DNA of 20,750 nt from CAYVUM01 sp964619055 (GTDB lineage Bacteria; Pseudomonadota; Alphaproteobacteria; Rhodospirillales; Defluviicoccaceae). Positions within the stretch are counted from its first letter, which is position 1, and each line of letters starts with the position of its first letter. The stretch spans positions 1 to 20,750 of the forward strand of contig CAZUDB010000059.1 in NCBI GenBank assembly GCA_964619055.1, given 5' to 3'. Of this stretch, positions 7,480 to 15,422 are shown in pieces. The notes beneath the pieces are model-generated. The model did not search any database, was not told where the DNA came from, and saw only the letters and a program-made list of their open reading frames with translations. Both the position numbers and the translations under genes were made by a program.

Positions 7480-9243
7480 ATGGCGAACAACGAGATGACC
7501 GGCGCACAGATTCTTCTGAAAGCCTTAATCGATCAGGGCGTTACCGACGTCTTTGGCTACCCCGGAGGCGCCATTTTGCCCGTCTACGATGAACTGTTTA
7601 AACAAAACACCGTCCGCCACATCCTGGTCCGCCAGGAAGGCGGTGCCGTCCATGCGGCGGAAGGCTACGCCCGCTCGACGGGCACGGTCGGGGTCGTATT
7701 CGTCACGTCGGGACCAGGCGCCACCAACGCGGTCACGGGCCTCACAGACGCCTTCATGGACAGCGTTCCCCTGGTTTGCATTTGCGGGCAGGTTCCAACC
7801 CATCTAATCGGCAACGACGCTTTCCAGGAATGCGACACCACGGGCATCACCCGGCCCTGCACCAAGCATAACTATCTGGTCAAGAACGTCGACGATCTGG
7901 CGCGCACGGTCCACGAGGCCTTTCACGTGGCCCGCAGCGGACGTCCGGGTCCAGTCCTGATCGACCTGCCGAAGGACGTCAGCCAGGGCACCGGAACGTA
8001 CTTCGAGGCGGGCGAAGCCAACACGCGCAAGTATGAGCCGCGAACCAAGGGCGATCCTGACGCCGTCCGCCAGGCTGTAGCGTTGTTGGCCGAAGCCAAG
8101 CGCCCGATCATCTATGCCGGCGGCGGAGTGATCAATTCCGGTGACCGCGCATCGGAACTGCTGCGCGAGTTTGTCGACATGACCGGCTGGCCGGCAACCC
8201 TGACGCTTATGGGATTGGGCGCCCTGCCGGCCTCTCACCCGCAGTTCCTCGGAATGCTCGGCATGCACGGCACGTACGAGTCGAACCTGGCAATGCACGG
8301 CTGCGATGTGATGATCGCAATCGGCTCGCGCTTCGATGACCGGGTGACGGGACGAATTGCGGCCTTCTCGCCGAACTCGAAGAAAATTCACATCGACATC
8401 GACCCCTCCTCCATCAACAAGAACGTGATGGTGGATGTCGGCATTGTCGGTGATGTCGCTGAGGTGCTGGCCGATTTGATCGCCGCCTGGAAAGCCGCCG
8501 GTCACAAACCCGATCAGGACGCACTTGCCAAATGGTGGCGGCAGATTGAAACATGGCGGGCGCGTGATTGCCTCGCCTACGATCAGTCCGGCGATATCAT
8601 CAAGCCCCAGCACGCCGTCAAACGGTTGTTCGAGCTGACCCGCGACCATCCCAATTGCTACGTTACCACGGAGGTGGGTCAGCACCAGATGTGGGCGGCC
8701 CAGATCTACGGCTTCGAGAAGCCGAAGACCTGGCTGACCTCCGGCGGCCTCGGTACCATGGGCTACGGCCTGCCCGCAGCTATGGGCGTGCAGATCGCAC
8801 ATCCGGACGCCCTGGTGATCGACGTGGCGGGCGAAGCGTCGATCATGATGAACATCCAGGAAATGTCGACGATCGCTCAGTATCGTCTGCCCGTTAAGGT
8901 GTTCATCCTCAACAATGAGTACATGGGGATGGTCCGGCAATGGCAGGAACTGCTGCACGGCAGCCGCTATTCCGAGAGTTACATGGACTCGCTTCCGGAT
9001 TTCGTGAAGCTGGCGGAAGCCTTCGGGGCGGTGGGCCTGCGCGCCACCAAGGAGGGCGAGCTTGATGATGTCATCAAGGAAATGATCGAAACGCCGAACG
9101 CGGTCATTGCCGACATCTTGGTCGATAAGGCGGAAAACTGCTTCCCCATGATCCCGTCGGGCGCGGCCCACAACGAGATGATCTTGTCCAACGACGACAA
9201 GGTGGAGAAGCCCATCTCCGAGGAAGGCATGGTCCTGGTGTGA
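7480..9243 (+). CDS. ilvB: Acetolactate synthase, large catalytic subunit
   Basis: A 587-residue thiamine-diphosphate enzyme that condenses two pyruvates to 2-acetolactate, or pyruvate with 2-oxobutyrate, in the first common step of branched-chain amino acid synthesis. The order of domains is typical: the N-terminal ThDP-binding Pyr domain with GYPGGAILPVYD and catalytic Glu53 in VRQEGGAVHAAEGYAR, the central domain with GSRFDDRVTGR, and the C-terminal PP domain with VTTEVGQHQMWAAQ, GTMGYGLPAAMG, the VAGEASIMMN cofactor motif and ILNNEYMGMVRQWQELL. Length is as usual. Glu replaces Asp in the usual GDG/GDA cofactor motif, as I recall from other alphaproteobacterial enzymes. The regulatory subunit gene ilvN follows after 110 bases; no ilvC follows in the window. 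Start at 7480 is the only sensible ATG, with a weak AGG upstream. Confidence 0.97.
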   Translation: MANNEMTGAQILLKALIDQGVTDVFGYPGGAILPVYDELFKQNTVRHILVRQEGGAVHAAEGYARSTGTVGVVFVTSGPGATNAVTGLTDAFMDSVPLVCICGQVPTHLIGNDAFQECDTTGITRPCTKHNYLVKNVDDLARTVHEAFHVARSGRPGPVLIDLPKDVSQGTGTYFEAGEANTRKYEPRTKGDPDAVRQAVALLAEAKRPIIYAGGGVINSGDRASELLREFVDMTGWPATLTLMGLGALPASHPQFLGMLGMHGTYESNLAMHGCDVMIAIGSRFDDRVTGRIAAFSPNSKKIHIDIDPSSINKNVMVDVGIVGDVAEVLADLIAAWKAAGHKPDQDALAKWWRQIETWRARDCLAYDQSGDIIKPQHAVKRLFELTRDHPNCYVTTEVGQHQMWAAQIYGFEKPKTWLTSGGLGTMGYGLPAAMGVQIAHPDALVIDVAGEASIMMNIQEMSTIAQYRLPVKVFILNNEYMGMVRQWQELLHGSRYSESYMDSLPDFVKLAEAFGAVGLRATKEGELDDVIKEMIETPNAVIADILVDKAENCFPMIPSGAAHNEMILSNDDKVEKPISEEGMVLV

Positions 9244-9353
9244 TCCTCACGCCCGCTGCCTTTGCCTCTGGCCGTCATCGCTCGCCCGCGCCGCCGCCCT
9301 TCGGTCGATCGATCGGCGGCACGCCCGGCGAAACGAGTTAGGACAACGATGTC

Positions 9354-9866
9354 ATGATGATTCAAACCCAAGAAGAACAACACACGATCGCCGTTGTGGT
9401 CGACAACGAGCCGGGCGTGTTGGCCCGTGTGATCGGTCTGTTTTCCGGTCGTGGCTACAACATCGAAAGCCTAACGGTGGCCGAGACCGACAAGGCAGGC
9501 CGGCGATCCCGCATCACGATCGTCACCACGGGCACGCCCATGATCATTGAGCAGATCAAGGCGCAGCTTCGGCGCCTCGTGCCCGTCCACAAGGTCAGCG
9601 ACCTGACCACCGACGGTCCCCACGTGGAGCGGGAAATGGCGCTGATCAAGGTTCGAAACACGGGCGAGCAACGGGTGGAAGCGCTCCGCATGGCCGACAT
9701 CTTCAACGCCCGCGTCGTGGACGCCACGTTGGAGTCGTTCGTCTTCGAAATTGTCAATGAAACGGAGCGAGTTGAGGCCTTCATTGCGCTCATGGAGCCG
9801 TTGGGCCTTCTCGAGATCGCGCGGACGGGCGTTGCCGCGCTTGCCCGCGGCTGTGAAGGTATCTAA
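9354..9866 (+). CDS. ilvN: Acetolactate synthase, small regulatory subunit
   Basis: A 170-residue regulatory subunit that binds the IlvB catalytic subunit, raises its activity and confers feedback inhibition by valine or other branched-chain amino acids. The N-terminal ACT domain is clear: HTIAVVVDNEPGVLARVIGLFSGRGYNIESL, with the conserved asparagine and glycine of the effector site. The C-terminal domain is clear too: EREMALIKV and FNARVVDATLESFVFEI. The name ilvN or ilvH depends on the isozyme convention. Translation can start at ATG 9354 or 9357; AGGA about nine bases before 9354 favours the first. The 110-base gap to ilvB contains a GC-rich inverted repeat (GCCGCC...GGCGGC) around a GATCGATC core, which could modulate the ratio of the two subunits. 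Confidence 0.96.
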   Translation: MMIQTQEEQHTIAVVVDNEPGVLARVIGLFSGRGYNIESLTVAETDKAGRRSRITIVTTGTPMIIEQIKAQLRRLVPVHKVSDLTTDGPHVEREMALIKVRNTGEQRVEALRMADIFNARVVDATLESFVFEIVNETERVEAFIALMEPLGLLEIARTGVAALARGCEGI

Positions 9867-9900
9867 GCCCCTTCGCTGTCCTTGGCTATTGGTCGACGCC

Positions 9901-9920
9901 GAGAACGCCGCGGCGTTCTC
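9901..9920. terminator. Perfect 20-bp palindrome after ilvN, possible bidirectional terminator
   Basis: GAGAACGCCG and CGGCGTTCTC form an uninterrupted 10+10 palindrome 35 bases after the ilvN stop; four more pairs can form after one mismatch. It lies between ilvN and the convergent small gene on the other strand, where a shared terminator would be expected. There is no immediate T-run; the nearest is TTTT at about 9950 in the plus direction, so Rho-dependent termination or a protein-binding site are alternatives. Confidence 0.4.
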
Positions 9921-9953
9921 AGCGTGCCGTCCCCGGACCGGGCGCGGTATTTT

Positions 9954-10139
9954 CTAACGCAAACGAAAAGGCACGCACGCACCGCCTTTGGCGTCGCCCG
10001 TTGGCATCGGCATAGGACGCCAGCCGGCCAGCAGCCGCTGTTGATCCTTCATCATCGACGTGGCGATGGCCGCTGACATCTTGAACGTTTGCATCATAAT
10101 TTCAGTTTGCAGTGTGATCAGCATCGCAAACGGATTCAT
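9954..10139 (-). CDS. Small Met-rich protein of unknown function (61 aa)
   Basis: A 61-codon gene that I do not recognise. The support is its strong ribosome binding site: AGGAGGAGG (10149-10157 on the complement) lies nine bases before the ATG. The product begins MNPFAMLITLQTEIMMQTFK and is predicted to be one long, mildly amphipathic helix over the first 40 or so residues, ending near LLAGW, followed by a short Pro/Gly-rich basic tail. Nine of 61 residues are Met. There is no signal peptide and no clear membrane span. The MNPF start and helix pattern recall small phasin-like or helical proteins in alphaproteobacteria, but this is only an impression. It converges with ilvN and diverges from the SirB1-like gene. 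Confidence 0.6.
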   Translation of the reverse strand: MNPFAMLITLQTEIMMQTFKMSAAIATSMMKDQQRLLAGWRPMPMPTGDAKGGACVPFRLR

Positions 10140-10188
10140 AGCGAAATTCCTCCTCCTGATTTTCCACCTTTAAGTGATATCGTGATTC

Positions 10189-10250
10189 GCGTGGCGCCCG
10201 ACCAAGCGAAATGTCACCAGTTTTGATGCGGCTTAAGGGCGTGGCGCCCG
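10189..10250. repeat. Direct repeat of a 12-mer in a divergent promoter region
   Basis: GCGTGGCGCCCG occurs at 10189-10200 and again at 10239-10250, starts 50 bases apart, in the region between the divergent small gene and the SirB1-like gene. The second copy extends to GGGCG-TGG-CGCCC, a short hairpin. Fifty bases is close to five helical turns, so paired binding sites are possible; chance in GC-rich DNA is also possible. Confidence 0.4.
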
Positions 10251-10378
10251 GCAGCGCATCTGCATGCGGGCTTTCGTCCGTTTGGTGCGATCATCAGCGC
10301 CGCGGGTATTGTCGACTTGCTTCGGCCTTCGGGCCGCTACACCTTCACAAGGGGCGGTGACGGCGATGGAGGCAAGAT

Positions 10379-11209
10379 GTGGCGACGCGCTCGGAACTCA
10401 TCACGCGGCTGCGCGCCGTGGGCGAGACGAGCGAGGATCGGATCGATCTTGCTGAAACGGCTCTGACGTTGGCCGCTCTCGACCGTCCGGGCGTCGACAC
10501 CGAGCCCTACGTGCGCCACCTGACCGATCTGACCCGGGATGCCGCTGCCGCCACGGAGCGAACGGCGAGCGTCGGTGCTCAGGCTGCGGGACTGCGCCGC
10601 GTCCTCACCGAGGAGTATGGCTATGCGGGAGATCGCAACACCTACGATGACACGCGTAACGCCAACCTCATGCACGTCATTGACCGCCGGCTCGGTCTGC
10701 CCGTCGCGCTCGGCATCCTGTACCTGCACATGGTCGATGGCTACGGCGGCTCCGCCACGGGGCTGAACTTTCCGTCGCATTTTTTGATCCGCCTGGAAGG
10801 CCGCGGCCAGCGGGCGATCTTGGATCCGTTCGACGAACTGGCCGTTGTCGAGCCCAGCGATCTGCGCCGTCGCTTAAAAGATATTCTCGGCAGTGATGCG
10901 GAAATGGCCCCCGATGTCTATCGTGCGGTGAGCCGACGGGAGGTCCTGGTCCGCCTCCAAAACAACATCAAAATCCGGGCCCTCGCCAAGGGCGACCTGC
11001 GCCGCAGCCTTCGAATTCTGGAAACACTGACGGCGCTGGCGCCGCACAATTCCGAACATTGGTGGGAATTGGCTTTGGTCCATCATCAAATCGGCAACGT
11101 CGGCTCGGCGGTGCGACTCCTGGAGGACTGTCTGGCCTCGTCCCGGAATTATGACAATGCTGGGCGGTTGGAGGAGCTTTTGCACAAGCTGAAGGCGCGC
11201 TTGAACTAG
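10379..11209 (+). CDS. SirB1-family protein (transglutaminase-like fold plus TPR-like tail)
   Basis: A 276-residue protein of the SirB1 family (Transglut_core2 domain followed by tetratricopeptide-like helices). Diagnostic stretches are EYGYAGDRNTYDD, NANLMHVIDRRLGLPVALGILYL, GLNFPSHFLIRL with His134, and ILDPFDE with Asp149. The catalytic cysteine of true transglutaminases is absent here, as in the family, so it is probably not a protease. The C-terminal ~90 residues (RLQNNIKIRALAKGDLRRSLRILETL and the following helices) form TPR-like pairs. Function in bacteria is not established. Start is GTG at 10379, six bases after GGAGG; the overlapping ATG at 10377 is in another frame. The next gene follows after 32 bases in the same direction, so the two probably form an operon. 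Confidence 0.9.
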   Translation: MATRSELITRLRAVGETSEDRIDLAETALTLAALDRPGVDTEPYVRHLTDLTRDAAAATERTASVGAQAAGLRRVLTEEYGYAGDRNTYDDTRNANLMHVIDRRLGLPVALGILYLHMVDGYGGSATGLNFPSHFLIRLEGRGQRAILDPFDELAVVEPSDLRRRLKDILGSDAEMAPDVYRAVSRREVLVRLQNNIKIRALAKGDLRRSLRILETLTALAPHNSEHWWELALVHHQIGNVGSAVRLLEDCLASSRNYDNAGRLEELLHKLKARLN

Positions 11210-11241
11210 GGATAGCGCCAACCTGTGCAGGTCGAACGGCC

Positions 11242-12375
11242 ATGACCACGACCGAGAAGATTGAGTGCGCGGTGATCGGGGCCGGCGTGATTGGGCTCGC
11301 GGTGGCCCGGGCGCTGGCCCTCGCCGGGCGTGAAGTTGTTGTGCTGGAAGCGGCGGAGGCCATCGGCACCGGCGCCAGTTCCCGTAACTCGGAAGTGATC
11401 CACGCGGGGCTTTACTATCCCGAAGGCAGTCTCAAGGCCCGATTGTGCCGCTATGGTCGCGACCTGTTGTACGCTTATCTAGCCGAGCGGGGCATCGACC
11501 ACCGCCGCTGCGGCAAGCTTGTGGTGGCGTCCGCCGCGGAGGAGGAGGGGCGGCTCGCAGCGTTGGCCGCGCGGGCCCGGGCCAACGGCGTGGAGGATGT
11601 TCGCCTCATCGGTGCCGACGAAGCCCGTGCCATGGAGCCGGCGCTGGCCTGTACAGCCGCCCTCCTCTCCCCCTCCACCGGGATTCTCGACAGTCACGCC
11701 CTGATGCTCGCCTACCAGGGCGATGCAGAGGCCGCTGGCGCGGTTCTGGCATTCCACGCGCCGGTCGTGGCGGGCAGCGCTCGCCCGAATGGCGGGGTTT
11801 GCCTGGAGGTGGGCGGGGACAGCCCTCTCCGCCTGGACTGCACCCGGGTTGTCAACGCGGCCGGTCTCGATGCCACGATGGTAGCGGGCACCGTCGCCGG
11901 TCTGCGAAAGGCGGCATTGCCGGAGCAACATTACGCGAAAGGCAATTACTTCACGCTGGCCGGTCGCGCGCCGTTCGAGCGCCTCGTCTACCCGCTGCCG
12001 AACGTTGCGGGTCTCGGCATCCATTACACTGTCGATTTGGGCGGCCAAGGCCGCTTCGGCCCGGACGTGGAGTGGATTGCGGCCCCGAACTACGATGTGG
12101 ACCCGGCCCGGGGCGACGCCTTCTACGCCGCCATTCGCCGCTACTGGCCAGCGCTGCCGGACGGCGCACTCCAGCCCGGCTACGCGGGCGTTCGAACCAA
12201 GCTGCAAGGAGCGGGCGGTGGCCCCCAGGATTTTGTCATCCAAGGCCCCGCGGATCATGGTATCGCGGGCTTGATCAACCTGTTCGGGATTGAATCTCCT
12301 GGCCTGACGGCCTCGCTGGCCATCGCCGAAGCAGTCGCCGCCCGCCTGACGATCGCGAGCGCCCGCCCGGTTTAG
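11242..12375 (+). CDS. L-2-hydroxyglutarate oxidase-type FAD-dependent oxidoreductase
   Basis: A 377-residue flavoprotein of the DAO superfamily most similar to LhgO/L2HGDH, which oxidises L-2-hydroxyglutarate to 2-oxoglutarate and passes electrons via FAD to the quinone pool. The N-terminal Rossmann FAD motif is at residues 13-18 (VIGAGVIGLAVARAL), ending at VVVLEA. It is followed by the LhgO hallmark SSRNSEVIHAGLYYPEGSLK, the RVVNAAGLDA second dinucleotide region, and the C-terminal GYAGVRTKL and LINLFGIESPGLTASLAI motifs. The last is almost invariant in this group. Translation starts at ATG 11242, 32 bases after the SirB1-like gene. The family is firm; the exact substrate (L-2-hydroxyglutarate or a related 2-hydroxyacid) is inferred. 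Confidence 0.9.
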   Translation: MTTTEKIECAVIGAGVIGLAVARALALAGREVVVLEAAEAIGTGASSRNSEVIHAGLYYPEGSLKARLCRYGRDLLYAYLAERGIDHRRCGKLVVASAAEEEGRLAALAARARANGVEDVRLIGADEARAMEPALACTAALLSPSTGILDSHALMLAYQGDAEAAGAVLAFHAPVVAGSARPNGGVCLEVGGDSPLRLDCTRVVNAAGLDATMVAGTVAGLRKAALPEQHYAKGNYFTLAGRAPFERLVYPLPNVAGLGIHYTVDLGGQGRFGPDVEWIAAPNYDVDPARGDAFYAAIRRYWPALPDGALQPGYAGVRTKLQGAGGGPQDFVIQGPADHGIAGLINLFGIESPGLTASLAIAEAVAARLTIASARPV

Positions 12376-12436
12376 GGATTGACAACCCCTGTCGCGCTAC
12401 GCTGAGCGCCCCGCTACGCCATCTTGGGTTCGCGTC

Positions 12437-13507
12437 ATGCGTCGTTCGTTGATCCGGCTGCTCAGTTTTGCCACGGCGCTTGCCGTCGTGGCCGCCGTGT
12501 CCCCGTCCGGTCTGACGCAGGACGCGGACCCTGAGGCCGGGCCGGAACGCTACTCCATCGATGGCTTTCTCGATCGCAAGCCGCCGGAGGCGGTGGCCAT
12601 CGACCCCGCCGACGAGATGCGCCGGCTGGTGGAGCGCATCGCCGAAGTAGCGCGGCGCCGTGATCCGTCGTTCATCATTGTCGCCGAGGATGGGCTGGAG
12701 CTGATCCTGAAGCCGGCCCCGGATGGCATGCCCGCTCCAGCGCGCGCCTTCCTGCAGGCCATTGATGGCCTGTTCGTGCATGATGTCGTGGCCTTACCAG
12801 CACACGACCCGCGGAACTCGGACGACAGGATGATGGCCTCGGCAGACGCACGCGCACGCCAGGCACGCCTGGTGTTGGCCAAACAGGCGCTGGCTGAGGG
12901 CGTGATTGTGTTCGCCATGGCGGAAACCCGGCGCGAGCGCCAGAAAGACGCGCTGAAATGGGCGGACGGCCAGGGCTTACGTGCTGTGTTCGGGCCGCCA
13001 TTTGTGCCCGGCCGTGCCCGCCCGCCGCGGCCCTGGGGAGAATCGGCGCGGGCCGTGCGTGCGCTCACCCAAGTTCGGACGGTGCTACGCATCGCCGGTG
13101 ATCTGGGCGACGCGGCGCGGCTCACGGCAGATGCCAAGCGCAGCAACCACGACGCCATCGTGATCGCGCCCTTCCACCGCACCCGCCCGCTGCTGGGGGA
13201 CTCTGTTAAGGCGTTGAAGCAAAAACGCGCCGGTGCCCGCCGGCTGGTGCTGGCCCGCATCGACGTGGGCCGGGCCGCGCGCTGGCGCTGGTACTGGCAG
13301 GAAAGCTGGACGGCAGGCAACCCGCCCTGGATCGCGGAGCCCGTCGACAACGACCCGGATCGCTTCCACGTCCGCTACTGGCAGGCCGGTTGGCGCAAAA
13401 TCGTGGTGGATGGGGAGCGCGCCTACCTCAAGGCGCTGATGGACCTGGGCTATGACGGCGTCGTGCTTACCGGATTGGACGGATACCGGTTTTTCGAAAG
13501 CGGTTAA
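12437..13507 (+). CDS. Secreted GH114/TM1410-like protein with apparently swapped halves
   Basis: A 356-residue protein with an N-terminal signal peptide (RR, then hydrophobic residues 8-22, likely cleaved before about residue 28). The C-terminal half (about 210-356) resembles the first half of GH114/TM1410-MJ1477 type alpha/beta barrels: HDAIVIAPFHR, GARRLVLARIDVG, RWRWYWQESW, NPPWIAEP, HVRYWQAGWRKIV and DGVVLTGLDGYRFF. The preceding part (about 58-195: DEMRRLVERIAEVARRRDP, FIIVAEDGLELI, LQAIDGLFVHDVV) resembles what normally comes after that, so the barrel looks circularly permuted. This is judged from memory of the family, not an alignment. The usual IGEAEDY signature is changed to IDVGRAARWRWYW. 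Family members are thought to act on galactosamine-containing polysaccharides; activity here is unproven. It lies 61 bases after the flavoprotein gene. The last 46 bases or so recur at 15423. Confidence 0.65.
   Translation: MRRSLIRLLSFATALAVVAAVSPSGLTQDADPEAGPERYSIDGFLDRKPPEAVAIDPADEMRRLVERIAEVARRRDPSFIIVAEDGLELILKPAPDGMPAPARAFLQAIDGLFVHDVVALPAHDPRNSDDRMMASADARARQARLVLAKQALAEGVIVFAMAETRRERQKDALKWADGQGLRAVFGPPFVPGRARPPRPWGESARAVRALTQVRTVLRIAGDLGDAARLTADAKRSNHDAIVIAPFHRTRPLLGDSVKALKQKRAGARRLVLARIDVGRAARWRWYWQESWTAGNPPWIAEPVDNDPDRFHVRYWQAGWRKIVVDGERAYLKALMDLGYDGVVLTGLDGYRFFESG
13452..13497 (+). repeat. Upstream copy of 46-bp imperfect direct repeat
   Basis: This piece of the GH114-like gene's 3' end matches 15423-15468 at 40 of 46 positions. 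All six differences are synonymous in the shared frame, which encodes DGVVLTGLDGYRFF. The two copies flank the lipoxygenase gene. Confidence 0.85.
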
Positions 13508-13621
13508 CGCCCAGCTTGCAACCCTGTTGTGAATGCTCAGCAGTAGAGCAGGAGGGTGTATGCCACGGAAGATTGGCGATAGAGGTGTCAAAGATATACA
13601 CAAGTGATGCCCAGACCATGA

Positions 13622-13650
13622 TTGCCATGAATGCACCAAACGCATAGGAT
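13622..13650 (+). promoter_or_regulatory. Candidate promoter of the lipoxygenase gene
   Basis: TTGCCA (13622-13627), a 17-base spacer and TAGGAT (13645-13650) fit a sigma70-type promoter with one and two mismatches. The start of transcription would fall around 13657, some 27 bases before the ATG at 13684, leaving room for the GGGAGG ribosome binding site at 13673-13678. Confidence 0.4.
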
Positions 13651-13683
13651 CATCTTAGGGCCAAAATAATAAGGGAGGCCAGA

Positions 13684-15351
13684 ATGGCGACTCTGCCACA
13701 GAATGATCCTGATCCGAACCAACGCCAGCTTGGGTTGCAAAGCAAGCGAGACCTTTATCAGTACTCCACTCCCGAAATTCCACGGGTCCCGCGCGTTACC
13801 AACCTTGCCGCCGAGGAAGAGTTTGACACAACCTGGTCGGAGGCTGAGACGACGCGGCTTGCCCAGGCGGAAGGCTGCGCTTTGGATTCCCTGACGATCA
13901 ACTTGGGTACGTTCAGCGCCTATTCCGAGCTGCATCGCACTTTACCAAGCAAGCCATCGGTGGTGTCGGATTGGTCGACCGATGCGAGCTTTGCCAGTCA
14001 ACGTCTTTCCGGGGTCAACCCGTTGGTGATCCGGCGTGTGTCGCGTTCGGCGCCGCTGCCGCCCACCAACAAGATCACCGACGTGCATGCCGCGAAAACC
14101 GAGGTGAAGCTCGATGTCGCCATCGACGAGCGCCGGCTTTTCATATGCGATTACAAGGAATTAAATCGCCTGCCCGATCTCGGCAACGTTGTTCCCACGT
14201 TTGGGCTGGTGGCACCGCAGAAGCGAGTGCAAGCGCCGATCGCCCTGTTTTATTGGAAGGGGGACAAGGACAGCGGCGACTTGCGTCCCGTAGCGATCCA
14301 AACAGACCAGGATGATGATGCTGCGGTCTTCACGCCCAAGGATGATTCGCACGCCTGGGCCTTGGCCAAGGCCGGAGTGCAGGTGGCCGATGCACACCTA
14401 CACCAGTACGACGCCCACATCATTCGAACGCATATGTCCATGTCCGTAATAAAAATCGCAGCGGAACGGCAGCTTGCCGCGGCGCACCCTGTATTACACC
14501 TGCTGAGGCCACATTTTCGATTAATGCTTGCCATTAATGAGGCGGCCTATGAAGTATTGATCAATCCTGGCGGCTACCTTGACGAGTTAATGGCTCCGGC
14601 CTGGGCCGACTCAATGGAGATGATCGATCACTTTTGGAGTATATGGAATTTTGGGGAGATGGCTGTTCTTCCTAAAGATCTGTCACTCCGGGAAATGGAC
14701 AGCAACTCAACGCCTGACATCGTTTATCCCTATAGAGATGACGGCCTGCCAATTTACAGAGCAATCCAAAATTTCGTGAGTGAGTACGTCCAAATCTACT
14801 ATCGCACCGACGACGATGTTATGAACGACCGGGAGCTGGAGCTCTTTGTTTTGGAGCTTACCGACCCTAATCGGCTCAACGTTCGCAACTTGACGCCCGA
14901 CGGGGCAATCAAAGACCGACGATCGCTTATAGAGGTGTTGGCAGCCATAATTTGGACGTGCGGCCCGCAGCATGCTGCGGTCAACTTTACTCAGTGGGAC
15001 TACTTGGGCCATGTGCCCAACATGCCGCTGGCCGGGTACCGTGAGATGCCCTCGGAAGGGGATCAGCCGACGACGATGGACTTGTTATCTTATTTCCCTC
15101 CCAACCATCCGCCGAGCGTGGTGACGGGCAAACAGGTGGCGGTGATGTATTACTTGGGAACCTATCAATACGACATGCTTGGGTTTTATCAGGAGAAGGA
15201 CTTTGACGACCAGGCTGCTTGGGATGCCGTTGCGCGTTTCCAATGCAATCTGTACCGCGTCGGCGGTGAGATCTCTCGTGCCAACCAACAGCGCCGCTTC
15301 TCCTACCCCTACTTGCTGCCCTGGAGGATTCCAAACAGCATCAGCATTTAG
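13684..15351 (+). CDS. Bacterial lipoxygenase (minimal, no PLAT domain)
   Basis: A 555-residue lipoxygenase, the non-heme iron dioxygenase that peroxidises cis,cis-pentadiene fatty acids. All five iron ligands are visible: His240 and His245 in ADAHLHQYDAHIIRTH, His430 and Asn434 in GPQHAAVNFTQWDY, and the C-terminal Ile555 in IPNSISI. The region upstream, SGVNPLVIRR, is also typical. The stereocontrol (Coffa) position aligns with Ala288 in LAINEAAYE, predicting S-stereospecific oxygenation. The N-terminal ~100 residues show neither a signal peptide nor an obvious PLAT beta-barrel, so the enzyme looks cytoplasmic and minimal. GGGAGG lies five bases before the ATG. Mid-gene codons such as TTA, ATA and AGA are commoner than in neighbouring genes, and lipoxygenases are sporadic in bacteria, so horizontal acquisition is likely. 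Which fatty acid it uses is unknown. Confidence 0.93.
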   Translation: MATLPQNDPDPNQRQLGLQSKRDLYQYSTPEIPRVPRVTNLAAEEEFDTTWSEAETTRLAQAEGCALDSLTINLGTFSAYSELHRTLPSKPSVVSDWSTDASFASQRLSGVNPLVIRRVSRSAPLPPTNKITDVHAAKTEVKLDVAIDERRLFICDYKELNRLPDLGNVVPTFGLVAPQKRVQAPIALFYWKGDKDSGDLRPVAIQTDQDDDAAVFTPKDDSHAWALAKAGVQVADAHLHQYDAHIIRTHMSMSVIKIAAERQLAAAHPVLHLLRPHFRLMLAINEAAYEVLINPGGYLDELMAPAWADSMEMIDHFWSIWNFGEMAVLPKDLSLREMDSNSTPDIVYPYRDDGLPIYRAIQNFVSEYVQIYYRTDDDVMNDRELELFVLELTDPNRLNVRNLTPDGAIKDRRSLIEVLAAIIWTCGPQHAAVNFTQWDYLGHVPNMPLAGYREMPSEGDQPTTMDLLSYFPPNHPPSVVTGKQVAVMYYLGTYQYDMLGFYQEKDFDDQAAWDAVARFQCNLYRVGGEISRANQQRRFSYPYLLPWRIPNSISI

Positions 15352-15422
15352 GCGTATGCTGGCGGTCCATTGTTGTCGCACGCAACTATCCTCCAGGTCG
15401 CCGGCCCCATGGACTCGGACAA

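Noticed and set aside
7804..9171. 455-codon frame antisense to ilvB
   Set aside because: It lies entirely opposite a certain gene and its sequence (many His, Asp, Arg, Val) is the usual antisense pattern of high-GC codon use.
13498..15422. Lipoxygenase unit as a classical transposon
   Set aside because: No terminal inverted repeats, transposase or short target-site duplications were seen; the flanking repeat is a diverged coding segment, not a target duplication.
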